Source: Streptomyces sp. BA2 (GTDB lineage Bacteria; Actinomycetota; Actinomycetes; Streptomycetales; Streptomycetaceae). From it: a DNA stretch of 64,000 nucleotides. Shown piece by piece: positions 44,262 through 51,683 of this stretch. The translations under genes were made by a program, and so were the position numbers. Within the stretch, counting starts at the first letter, position 1. The number at the start of each line of letters is the position of its first letter. The notes under the pieces are model-generated. The model did not search any database. It was not told the origin of the DNA and was given only the letters and a program-made list of their open reading frames with translations. Location of the stretch: positions 2,046,001-2,110,000 of the forward strand of contig NZ_WSRO01000002.1 of the NCBI RefSeq assembly GCF_009769735.1. Reading direction: 5' to 3'.

Positions 44262-45098
44262 TCAGAACGCCGCGACGACGGCACCGTCGTACTTGTCGTC
44301 GATGAACTTCTTGACCTCGGGCGAGGTGAGGAGCTTGGCGAGCTTCTTCACGCGCGGGTCGTTCTCGTCGCCCTTCTTCACGGCGAGGAAGTTGCCGTAG
44401 GGGTTGCCCTTGGCGGGCTCGGCGACGATGGCGTCCTTGGCCGGGCTGAGCTTGGCCTCAAGGGCGTAGTTACCGTTGATCACCGCGGCGTCGACGTCAC
44501 CGAGGGAGCGGGGCACCTGGGCGGCCTCGATCTCCTTGAACTTGAGGTTCTTCGGGTTCTTCGAGACGTCCTTGGGGGTCGCCTCGTAACCGACGCCCTT
44601 CTTGAGCTCGATCAGGCCGTTGTCGGCCAGGAGCTTGAGCGCGCGGGCCTCGTTCGTGGTGTCGTTCGGGAGCGCGACAGTGGCGCCCTTCTTCAGACCG
44701 TCGAGCTTCTTGACGGTCTTGGAGTAGACGCCGAGCGGCTCCAGGTGCACCGTCGCCTTCGGGACCGGCACGATGTCCGTCCCGTTCTTCTTGTTGAAGT
44801 CGTCGAGGTACGGCTTGTGCTGGAAGTAGTTGGCGAAGACCTCGCCCTGCTCGACGGCGGTGTTCGGCGTCACGTAGTCGGTGAACTCCCGCACGTCGAG
44901 GTCGAGACCGGCCTTCTTCGCCAGGTTCTTCTTGACGTAGTCGAGGATCTCGCCCTGCGGGGTGGGGGTCGCGGCGACGATGAGCGGGCCGTCCTTGTCG
45001 CCCGCGGCGGAGCCCTTGTCGGAGCCGCAGGCGGAGAGCCCGAGGGTGAGGGCTCCGGCGGCGAGGACAGCGGTGGTGATCTTGGCGGTGTTACGCAC
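44262..45098 (-). CDS. metQ: Methionine ABC transporter substrate-binding lipoprotein (MetQ, first copy)
   Basis: 278 residues from the GTG at 45098 (AAAGG eight bases upstream). Lipobox LSAC with Cys24, then the same MetQ blocks as its neighbour (ATPTPQGEILDYVKKNLAKKAGLDL; FTDYVTPNTAVEQGEVFANYFQHKPYL; VALPNDTTNEARALKLLADNGLI). The upstream extension of the frame is shadow. Third gene of metN-metI-metQ-metQ; separated from metI by about 75 bases with an 18-base tandem duplication. Confidence 0.93.
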   Translation of the reverse strand: MRNTAKITTAVLAAGALTLGLSACGSDKGSAAGDKDGPLIVAATPTPQGEILDYVKKNLAKKAGLDLDVREFTDYVTPNTAVEQGEVFANYFQHKPYLDDFNKKNGTDIVPVPKATVHLEPLGVYSKTVKKLDGLKKGATVALPNDTTNEARALKLLADNGLIELKKGVGYEATPKDVSKNPKNLKFKEIEAAQVPRSLGDVDAAVINGNYALEAKLSPAKDAIVAEPAKGNPYGNFLAVKKGDENDPRVKKLAKLLTSPEVKKFIDDKYDGAVVAAF

Positions 45099-45154
45099 GA
45101 AAAGTGCCTTTCTCCATGGGTGGTACGCCCCGCGATGGGTGTGCGGGGTGAGTT

Positions 45155-45190
45155 TCAGGAAGCCTTCGACGGTCAGGAAGCCTTCGACGG
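45155..45190 (-). repeat. 18-base tandem duplication across the metI stop
   Basis: Two exact copies (45155-45172, 45173-45190) of an 18-base unit containing the metI C-terminal codons PSKAS and TGA stop. The extra copy lies downstream of the stop and is in frame. Confidence 0.92.
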
Positions 45191-45892
45191 CGCGAGCTTG
45201 AGGAAGCGCAGGCGGGGAGCGGCGCCCGAGTGGCCGCCGCGCCGGTGCAGCCTGCGGGCCGCGTAGTCGCCCGCGAACTGGATGATCGAGATGACGACGG
45301 CGAGGACACCGACGGTGATCCACATCAGTTCGGTCTCGAAGCGCTGGTAGCCGTAGCGGATGGCGATGTCACCGAGGCCGCCCGCGCCGACGGCGCCGGT
45401 GATGGCCGAGTAGCCGAGGATCGTGACGATCGTCGTGGTGGTGCTGGAGATCAGCGAGGGCAGCGACTCCGGCACGAGGACCTTGCGTACGACGGTCCAG
45501 GTGTTGCCGCCCATCGACTGCACGGCCTCGACGAGACCGCCGTCGACCTCGCGCACCGAGGTCTCCACGAGCCGTGCGAAGAACGGGATGGCGCCGATCG
45601 CGAGCGGCACGATGGCGGCCTCGCGGCCGATCGTCGTGCCCGTGATCCAGCGCGTGAGGCCCATCAGCGCGACCATGAGGATGATGAAGGGCATCGAGCG
45701 CGCGATGTTCACGACCTGCCCGATGAGCTTGTTCACGACCGTGTTCTGCAGCAGCCCGCCGCGGTCGGTGAGGACCAGCAGGATGCCGAGCGGCAGACCG
45801 GCGACGACGGCTATCAGCGTCGACCAGCCGACCATGTAGAGGGTGTCCCAACAGGCCTGCTCCAGCAGGGGCTGCATCTCCGACCAGGTCAC
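45173..45892 (-). CDS. metI: Methionine ABC transporter permease MetI
   Basis: 239-residue permease with five to six hydrophobic helices and the ABC-interacting EAA loop EAVQSMGGNTWTVVRKVLVPE. GWSTLIAVVAGLPLGILLVLT and NIARSMPFIILMVALMGLTRW match MetI proteins. The GTG start overlaps the metN stop by four bases (GTGA). The last codons and stop are duplicated in tandem downstream. Confidence 0.94.
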   Translation of the reverse strand: MTWSEMQPLLEQACWDTLYMVGWSTLIAVVAGLPLGILLVLTDRGGLLQNTVVNKLIGQVVNIARSMPFIILMVALMGLTRWITGTTIGREAAIVPLAIGAIPFFARLVETSVREVDGGLVEAVQSMGGNTWTVVRKVLVPESLPSLISSTTTTIVTILGYSAITGAVGAGGLGDIAIRYGYQRFETELMWITVGVLAVVISIIQFAGDYAARRLHRRGGHSGAAPRLRFLKLAPSKAS

Positions 45893-46965
45893 TTGGCACC
45901 TTCCTTGACCAGCAGCGTGGCGTCGTCCTTCGGCGTGGTCACGGGGGCTTCGCCCGCGATGTCGACCTGGAGGCCCTGCTCGCGCAGGAAGCCGATCGGG
46001 ACGACGTTCTCCTCGAAGCGACCCGGCAGCTCGATGCGCATGCGGCCGACCTGCTTGCCCGCGACGGTGTCCATCGCGGCGCCGAGGATCGAGATGTCGA
46101 TGTTGTATGTGCGCGACAGCTGGGAGATGACCGGCTGGGTCGCGGCTTCGCCGTGGAAGGTCACGTCGACGACGGTGCGGTTGTCGCCCGTGGCGTCGCC
46201 GCTGACCGGGAAGAGCGCGGCGGCCAGCTCGGAGCCGGGCGTCGCGAGCAGCTCGGTGACGGTGCCGGACTCGACGATCTGGCCGTTCTCCATCAGGGCG
46301 GCGGAGTCGCAGACGCTCTTGACGACGTCCATCTCGTGCGTGATCAGCAGGACGGTCAGGCCGAGCTGCTGATTGAGGTCGCGCAGGAGCTGGAGGATGG
46401 AGCGGGTGGTCTCCGGGTCGAGGGCGCTGGTGGCCTCGTCCGAGAGCAGCACCTTCGGGTCGCCGGCGAGCGCGCGGGCGATGCCGACGCGCTGCTTCTG
46501 GCCGCCGGAGAGCTGCGCCGGGTAGGACTTCGCCTTGTCGGCGAGGCCGACCAGGTCGAGCAGTTCGAGCGCCTTGCGGGAGCGCTCGACGCCGCTGAGA
46601 CCGAGGATCTCCAGGGGCAGCTCGACGTTGTCCTTGACGGTGCGCGAGGACAACAGGTTGAAGTGCTGGAAGACCATGCCGATGCGGCTGCGCGCCCGGC
46701 GCAGGTCCTTGCTCGCGCGGCTGCCGCGCCCCGCGAGGGCGGTGAGGTCCTGGCCGGCGACGCTGACGGTGCCGGAGGTGGGGCGCTCCAGGAGGTTCAC
46801 GCAGCGGATCAGCGAGGATTTGCCGGCGCCGGACTGGCCGATGACGCCGTACACCTCGCCTTCGCGGACATGCAGATCGACGCCGTCGAGGGCAGTTACT
46901 TCACGACCGCGTGAGCGGTAGACCTTGGTGAGGCCGGAAGTGGTGATCACAGGGGTTTCCGTCAC
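45889..46965 (-). CDS. metN: Methionine ABC transporter ATP-binding protein MetN
   Basis: 358-residue ATPase: Walker A GQSGAGKSS (43-51), signature LSGGQKQ, Walker B LLSDEATSALDPETT, and a C-terminal NIL/ACT-like domain (VVDVTFHGEAATQPVISQLSRTYNIDISILG), which in E. coli MetN binds methionine to inhibit transport. The GTG at 46965 (MTETPVITTSGLTKVY) is the likely start but lacks a Shine-Dalgarno sequence. The 5' region contains a short Cys/Met-rich ORF. Confidence 0.94.
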   Translation of the reverse strand: MTETPVITTSGLTKVYRSRGREVTALDGVDLHVREGEVYGVIGQSGAGKSSLIRCVNLLERPTSGTVSVAGQDLTALAGRGSRASKDLRRARSRIGMVFQHFNLLSSRTVKDNVELPLEILGLSGVERSRKALELLDLVGLADKAKSYPAQLSGGQKQRVGIARALAGDPKVLLSDEATSALDPETTRSILQLLRDLNQQLGLTVLLITHEMDVVKSVCDSAALMENGQIVESGTVTELLATPGSELAAALFPVSGDATGDNRTVVDVTFHGEAATQPVISQLSRTYNIDISILGAAMDTVAGKQVGRMRIELPGRFEENVVPIGFLREQGLQVDIAGEAPVTTPKDDATLLVKEGAK

Positions 46966-47175
46966 TGTCGAGTGCGCGGCGCGGTTCTCGCCGGGCACGG
47001 GGCATTCGTGGGGAACGCGGCACGGTTTCTCGCGGTGGCGAAAGGAACCGGAGGAGGTGTGCGCGGGGCAGGCTCGCGTCCTACGTCTTGTCCGCCGGTA
47101 AGGCGTACGTCGCATAGGGGCGCGGCACAGCGGCTTCGCTTCGGGGCGCGATGCTCAGGAGTGGTGCGGGGGCCC

Positions 47176-47262
47176 TCAGAAGGCGCACATTCGACACATA
47201 CAACGAGCACCGGGCGTCGTGATCGCCTCGGTCGCAGGGGTGCGGCTGCTCGTCGTGGTCAT
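47176..47262 (-). CDS. Putative Cys/Met-rich attenuator leader peptide upstream of metN
   Basis: 28-codon ORF (ATG 47262-47260, TGA 47178-47176) that ends ...GARCMCRMCAF. The last codons include three Cys and two Met within six codons (TGT ATG TGT CGA ATG TGC), immediately before the stop. It lies 210 bases upstream of metN on the same strand, with no Shine-Dalgarno; TTTACT seven bases before the ATG would fit a -10 box for a leaderless start. Cys-rich leader peptides that control sulfur genes by ribosome stalling are known in actinobacteria. That this one senses Cys/Met starvation for metNIQ is inference. Confidence 0.7.
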   Translation of the reverse strand: MTTTSSRTPATEAITTPGARCMCRMCAF

Positions 47263-47357
47263 GTGGACCAGTAAAACACGCGTGCGTACGCACCCCGCCC
47301 CGGTTGTCCGCTATACGGACAGCCGGTGGACGGGCACGGACGCGGACCGGCGACTGC

Positions 47358-48005
47358 TCAGTCCTCGGTGACGATCTCCACGCCACCCTCGGTGGCCTGC
47401 GCGGACACGGCGGAGAGGTCCTTCACGACGACGTCGGCGACGAGTTCGCCCGCGGTGTGCGTTGTGGTCAACGCCACGGTGGTCATGCCGGCCGCGCGTC
47501 CCGCCGTGAGACCCGCGGGTGCGTCCTCGAAGACCACGCAGCGCGCCGGGTCGACGCCCAGTTTCGCCGCCGCGAGCAGGAAGGGCTCCGGGTCGGGCTT
47601 GCCGCGCGTGATGTCGTCGGCGGCTATCAGCATCTTGGCGTCGATGCCGACCTCCGCGAGCCTGGCCTCGGCCAGGCGGCGCCCGGCGGAGGTGACGACG
47701 GCCCAGCGCTGGGGCGGCAGGGATTCGAGCAGCTCACGGGTGCCGGGAAGGAGCACGACGCCGCCCGCGACGTCCGAGACCTCCAGCTCTTCGATGCGGG
47801 CGACGGCCTCGGCCACGCGCTCGGCGGGCAGCATGTCGGCGATGATCTCGGCGGCGGGGCGGCCGTGCAGCTCGACCCGCGCGAATTCCTCGGCGGTGAT
47901 CCCGTACTCCTGCGCCAAGCGCCTCCAGCAGCGGTACACCGACTCCATGGAGGAGATCAGGGTGCCGTCGTTGTCGAACAGGAGCGCTTCAGCGTGGATC
48001 TTCAT
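47358..48005 (-). CDS. HAD-superfamily phosphatase (CbbY/GS1-like)
   Basis: 215 residues. HAD motif I DNDGTLISS (nucleophile Asp in LLFDNDGTL), motif II AVVTSAG, motif III lysine in RGKPDPEPFLLAA and motif IV VFEDAPAGLTAGRAAGM are all present, with a helical cap as in sugar-phosphate phosphatases/phosphoglucomutases. The ATG at 48005 gives a family-like start (MKIHAEALLFDNDGTL). Located upstream of the metNIQ leader on the same strand. Confidence 0.9.
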   Translation of the reverse strand: MKIHAEALLFDNDGTLISSMESVYRCWRRLAQEYGITAEEFARVELHGRPAAEIIADMLPAERVAEAVARIEELEVSDVAGGVVLLPGTRELLESLPPQRWAVVTSAGRRLAEARLAEVGIDAKMLIAADDITRGKPDPEPFLLAAAKLGVDPARCVVFEDAPAGLTAGRAAGMTTVALTTTHTAGELVADVVVKDLSAVSAQATEGGVEIVTED

Positions 48006-48096
48006 GGTGTCCGAGCGTACGGGGCACCCCTGGGTGCGCGCATCGGGCCTCAGGGGTGCGCGCATCGGGTCATAGGGCCCGTAATAAAGTCACCGC

Positions 48097-48456
48097 ATGC
48101 TTGTTGCCCTGACGATCGCGACCGCCGTGGCCGCGCTCGCCCTCGCCGCGTGGTGCGGTTTCGCCGCCTACCGGGACCAGCCGACCAAGGACTGGCACTT
48201 CATCGGCATGGGCGTGGTGACGCTCCTGGCCACCGTCCAGCTGATCGTCGGCATCGTCCAGCTGGCGCGGGGCGAGAAGCCCGAGCAGGGCACGACGATC
48301 TTCGTGGCGTATCTGATCGGCTCCTTCGCCTGCGTCCCGGCCGCGGGCTTCATGTCCCTCGCGGAGCGCACCCGTTGGGGCTCCATCACGGTCGCCGCGG
48401 GCGGCGTGGTCCTTGCCGTGCTCCAGGTGCGGCTCTACGACATCTGGGGAGGCTGA
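48097..48456 (+). CDS. Small integral membrane protein
   Basis: 119 residues, four hydrophobic helices, short loops (KDWHFIGMGVVTLLATVQLIVG cut within; GEKPEQGTTIFVAYLIGSFACVPAAGFM). No family assigned. One base separates its TGA from the GTG of the next gene, so the two are coupled. Starts ATG at 48097. Confidence 0.82.
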   Translation: MLVALTIATAVAALALAAWCGFAAYRDQPTKDWHFIGMGVVTLLATVQLIVGIVQLARGEKPEQGTTIFVAYLIGSFACVPAAGFMSLAERTRWGSITVAAGGVVLAVLQVRLYDIWGG

Positions 48457-48457
48457 G

Positions 48458-48895
48458 GTGACGGTGACCGAGCCCGACGAGCAGAAGGCCCCCGCCCGGC
48501 AGAGGCTGATCAGCGGGCCCGGCATCCTTCTGGTGTGGCTGTACGGGGTGATGGTGGTCGGCGCCGTTTCGCGCTCCGCCGTGCAGATCTCGACGGACTT
48601 CCACAAGGCCCCGCTCGCGTACGCGCTGTCCGCGCTCGCGGGTCTCGTCTACGGCTTCATCACGTACTCGCTCGTGCGCGGCGGCGAGAAGGCCCGCAGG
48701 GCGGCGCTGGTGTGCTGCGCCGCCGAGCTGGTGGGCGTCCTGGCGGTGGGGACGTGGACGCTCATCGAGCCGTCCGCCTTCCCCGACGCCACGGTGTGGT
48801 CCGACTTCGGGATGGGCTATCTGTTCATTCCGGTGATCCTGCCCCTCACCGCGATCTTCTGGCTGAACAAGGCGCGGAGGAAGAGCGCCCCGTAG
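48458..48895 (+). CDS. Small integral membrane protein, partner of the preceding gene
   Basis: 145 residues with a polar N-terminus (VTEPDEQKAPARQRL) and four hydrophobic helices. The GTG at 48458 has GGGGAGG just upstream, inside the end of the previous gene. Together the pair look like a small two-component membrane assembly; function unknown. Its stop codon begins a dispersed repeat. Confidence 0.82.
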   Translation: MTVTEPDEQKAPARQRLISGPGILLVWLYGVMVVGAVSRSAVQISTDFHKAPLAYALSALAGLVYGFITYSLVRGGEKARRAALVCCAAELVGVLAVGTWTLIEPSAFPDATVWSDFGMGYLFIPVILPLTAIFWLNKARRKSAP

Positions 48896-48936
48896 GGGCG
48901 CGGGGAACTGCGCGGCCAGCCACAGCCGGCCCGCAG
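48891..48936 (+). repeat. 46-base dispersed repeat at a gene 3' end, copy 1
   Basis: Starts CGTAGGGGCGCGGGGAACTG and includes GCGCGGCCAGCCACAGCCGG, ending CCGCAG. Closely matches the minus-strand copy at 52435-52481. It overlaps the stop codon of the 145-residue gene. Confidence 0.9.
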
Positions 48937-48951
48937 TCGCCCGGCGTGCGC

Positions 48952-49455
48952 TCAGAGGCTGGTCGCATAGGCGCTCGCGCCGATCTCCTTGGCGAGGGTG
49001 ACCACCGTGAGCCGTTCGTTCACCTGCTGGGCGCCCACCGCCACGTAACCGTGCTTGCGGTAGAGCTGGAGGTTCTGTTCGCTGCGGTGGCCGCTGAAGA
49101 GCTGGAAGCACTTGGCGGTGCCGCCCGCGCCGAGGCGCCCCTCTATCGCGTCCAGGAGCCTGCCTCCCAGGCCGTGGCGCTGCATCCTGGGGTGGACGAT
49201 CAGTTTGTTGATCCGCGCCGTGCCGTCGGGATCGACCGTGCCGCGCACCGACGCGACCACCTCGTCCCCGAGGCGGGCCACCAGCACGCTGCCGGCGGTC
49301 AGTTCGGCCTTGATGGAGTCGAGGGACTGTGTCAGCGGCTCGATGGAGTAGTCGCCGTACAGCTCGGCCTCGCTCTGGTAGCACAGGTACTGCAGTTTGA
49401 GGATCTTCTCGGCGTCCTGTCCGACCGCCTCCGAGATGGTCACGCTCATGCCCAT
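48952..49455 (-). CDS. GNAT acetyltransferase
   Basis: 167 residues: VTISEAVGQDAEKILKLQYLCYQSEA, ARINKLIVHPRMQRHGLGGRLLDAIEGRL (acetyl-CoA site) and FSGHRSEQNLQLYRKHGYVAVG. GGAGG lies ten bases before the ATG at 49455. It follows the sigma-like gene by 37 bases on the same strand, so they may be transcribed together. Confidence 0.88.
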   Translation of the reverse strand: MGMSVTISEAVGQDAEKILKLQYLCYQSEAELYGDYSIEPLTQSLDSIKAELTAGSVLVARLGDEVVASVRGTVDPDGTARINKLIVHPRMQRHGLGGRLLDAIEGRLGAGGTAKCFQLFSGHRSEQNLQLYRKHGYVAVGAQQVNERLTVVTLAKEIGASAYATSL

Positions 49456-49492
49456 GTGTGCATGCCTCCCGCTCACCTGCTCCGCCGGTTGT

Positions 49493-50038
49493 CTATCGCT
49501 CCATTCCCCGCGGTTCAGGAGCTGCAACCTCCGCCGCGAGCATTCTGCGCAGGCATCCCAGGCAACGGGAACGTTCAGGCCCCAGGCTGCCCTGTGACAT
49601 TCCCAACTCACCTGCGATCTCCCGGTAGGTGAGGTCCTTGGGGGACAGCAGCGCGGCCATGAGACCGGGGCAGCGGCCGGGCAGTCTGCGCACCGCCGCG
49701 TGCAGGGTGCGGTCGCGGTCGGCCCGCAGGGCGCGCTGTTCGGGCCCGCGCTCGGTGTCGTCGGCGGGCTCGGTCGCGTACGCCACTTCGCGCTCTGCCG
49801 TACGCCGGGTGCGGCGCGCCTCGGAGGCGACGGCGGCCCGCAGCCAGGTGGCCGGGTCGGCGGGTGGGTCGGCGGCCTCCATGCGTTCGAGGAGGCGCAG
49901 CCAGACGGCCTGTTCGAGGTCACCGGGGTCGGCGCCGCTGCCGTACGCCGCGGCGGAGGCCTCGGCGGCGAGGAGCGGACGCAACGCGGGGATGAGCGAG
50001 TGAGTCATGGAGGGCTGAGTCATGCAGGGCTGAGTCAT
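49493..50038 (-). CDS. ECF-like sigma-70 family factor
   Basis: 181 residues. A degenerate region 2 (LEQAVWLRLLERMEAADPPADPATWLRAAVASEARR) is followed by a clear region 4 helix-turn-helix (LPGRCPGLMAALLSPKDLTYREIAGELGMSQGSLGPERSRCLGCLRRML). The region 2 is shorter than in typical ECF factors. The first residues come from a near-exact 15-base tandem duplication with three ATGs in frame (50038, 50023, 50008), so the true start is unclear; no Shine-Dalgarno is visible. No anti-sigma gene is adjacent. Confidence 0.8.
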   Translation of the reverse strand: MTQPCMTQPSMTHSLIPALRPLLAAEASAAAYGSGADPGDLEQAVWLRLLERMEAADPPADPATWLRAAVASEARRTRRTAEREVAYATEPADDTERGPEQRALRADRDRTLHAAVRRLPGRCPGLMAALLSPKDLTYREIAGELGMSQGSLGPERSRCLGCLRRMLAAEVAAPEPRGMER

Positions 50039-50051
50039 GCAAGGCGTGACG

Positions 50052-50085
50052 CGGCCGCCCCGGCAGGAGGTTGCCGGAGCGGCCG
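50052..50085 (-). terminator. Terminator after glycerophosphodiesterase gene
   Basis: CGGCCGC-C-CCGGCA pairs with TGCCGG-A-GCGGCCG (13 pairs, one mismatch), loop GGAGGT, 28 bases after the stop and before the sigma-like gene. Confidence 0.75.
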
Positions 50086-50112
50086 TCTGTCACCCCAACC
50101 GGGGCCGGACGA

Positions 50113-51279
50113 TCAGCTGTTGACGAAGTCCTCGCGAGCCAGGAGAGCGGTGTCGGGGTTGTCGGAGAAGATCCCGTCGATGCCCGTCTCGAAGTACGCC
50201 TTGAAGGCTCCGAAGGCGTCGCCGTAGGCGGCCGGGTCGGTGCCCTTCTTGAAGTTCGCGGGCAGGAAGGTGTTTTCGTTGCGCATCGTGTACGGGTGCA
50301 GGATCAGGCCCGCCGCGTGCGCGTCCTTCACCAGGGTGGTCGGGGTGCCGAGGCTTCCGTCGGGCTTCTTCGGGATGACCAGGTCCAGTGTGGGGCCGAT
50401 GCCCTGCGCGAACGACGCCATCCACTGCAGGCCCTCGGGCTTGATGAGGTCGGCGACGGTGCGCGGGTCGCCCGCCTCCACGAAGTCCCAGGGGCGGGAG
50501 CTCGCGCTGGACAGGAGCACCACGAGCGGCGGGTCGACGAGCTTGTTCAGGCGCTGGATGCTGCTGGGCTCGAAGGACTGGAGGAAGTTGGGCGAGCTCT
50601 TCTTGTGCCGCCCGTACTTGCGCAGGAGCTTGGCGAGGGGCTCCTCCAGGCCGAGGCCCAGCTTGCGGAAGTACGTGGGGTGCTTGGTCTCGATGTGCAG
50701 CCAGATCCGCTTGCCGCGCTCACGGCCCTGCCGGTCGGCCCACTTGAAGACCTCTTCCAGGGTGGGCACGTCCCAGCGGCCGTCGTAGAGGATGTTGCGC
50801 TGGCGGGTGCCGGGGATGCGCTCCTTGGCGCGCAGCGTCTTCAGCTCGGCGAGCGTGAAGTCCTCGGTGAACCACCCGGTGTAGGAGGTGCCGTCCACGG
50901 ACTTGGTGGTCTTGCGGGACGCGAACTCGGGGTGCGCGGCGACGTCCGTCGTCGCGGTGATGTCGTTCTCGTGACGGCATACGAGATGGCCGTCCTTGGT
51001 GGGGACGATGTCCTGCTCGATGACGTGCGCGCCCATGTCGAGGGCGAGCTGGTACGAGCCGAGCGTGTGCTCGGGCCGGTAGCCGCTGGCGCCGCGGTGC
51101 GCGACGACCGTGGGCACCGGCAGGTCCTTGTGGCCGTGCCCGTGCTTCGCGTCGGCTCTCGCCACGCCGGGCAGTCCTACGACGGCTGTGCCCGCCCCGA
51201 GGACCGCCGCTCCCAGTACCGCGCGCCGACCCGGCCGCTGCTCCCCCGACCCCGACCGACCCGACTTCTGCGTAGCCAT
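50113..51279 (-). CDS. glpQ: Secreted glycerophosphodiester phosphodiesterase
   Basis: 388 residues. A Tat-type signal is likely: twin arginines in RPGRRAVLGAAVLGAG then a hydrophobic core and ARADA cleavage site. The catalytic start VVAHRGASGYRPEHTLGSYQ contains the HR(G) and E of GDPD enzymes; EQDIVPTKDGHLVCRHEN supplies the E-x-D metal ligands and second histidine. DGIFSDNPD near the end is also typical. Releases glycerol 3-phosphate outside the cell from phosphodiesters. Confidence 0.93.
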   Translation of the reverse strand: MATQKSGRSGSGEQRPGRRAVLGAAVLGAGTAVVGLPGVARADAKHGHGHKDLPVPTVVAHRGASGYRPEHTLGSYQLALDMGAHVIEQDIVPTKDGHLVCRHENDITATTDVAAHPEFASRKTTKSVDGTSYTGWFTEDFTLAELKTLRAKERIPGTRQRNILYDGRWDVPTLEEVFKWADRQGRERGKRIWLHIETKHPTYFRKLGLGLEEPLAKLLRKYGRHKKSSPNFLQSFEPSSIQRLNKLVDPPLVVLLSSASSRPWDFVEAGDPRTVADLIKPEGLQWMASFAQGIGPTLDLVIPKKPDGSLGTPTTLVKDAHAAGLILHPYTMRNENTFLPANFKKGTDPAAYGDAFGAFKAYFETGIDGIFSDNPDTALLAREDFVNS

Positions 51280-51683
51280 AGAGCGCTCCTCCCGATGTAC
51301 TGCCTTGCACCTGACAAAGCGGCACGATCGTAGGTGGCCTCACGTGACGGATGGGAGACCCCGGACCGAACGGAAGGGTGACGCCGGATGGCGACTGGTG
51401 TGCGGGGAGGGGTCCTTTCGGTGGGCATCGGCCGGAGCGGACCGGGGCCGAACTCCGTGGCAGCGCGTGACCCCGGTGCGTGACAAGGACCACTAGGGCG
51501 CGCCACATGCCTCACACAGGGATAACGTCGTCACAGGGAGGGCGGCCCGAGGGCTGCACCACGCACCCGCATGTCAACTCTGCGTATCGAGGGCGTGAAC
51601 CCGATGTGCGGTGAGCGGGGACCCGCGAGTATCGTCCTCACCTGCACATACTCGTCGTCGACCCGTTGACACCGGAGGGCCCG
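51280..51683. other. 404-base divergent intergenic region (glpQ / acyltransferase)
   Basis: Holds the promoters of glpQ (minus) and the acyltransferase gene (plus). A 33-codon ORF (51571-51669, MSTLRIEGVNPMCGERG start) is present but has little support. No strong hairpin or conserved operator recognised. A PHO box was looked for by eye and not found convincingly. Confidence 0.5.

Noticed and set aside
46966..47175. SAM riboswitch or intrinsic attenuator hairpin upstream of metN
   Set aside because: Only short imperfect stems are visible (CGCC/GGCG near 47090) and none is followed by a T tract. A covariance model search could revise this.
51571..51669. 33-codon ORF upstream of the acyltransferase gene with two Cys codons
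   Set aside because: No ribosome site, Cys codons are scattered and not clustered before the stop, and it overlaps the probable promoter region. Not enough to call a leader peptide.
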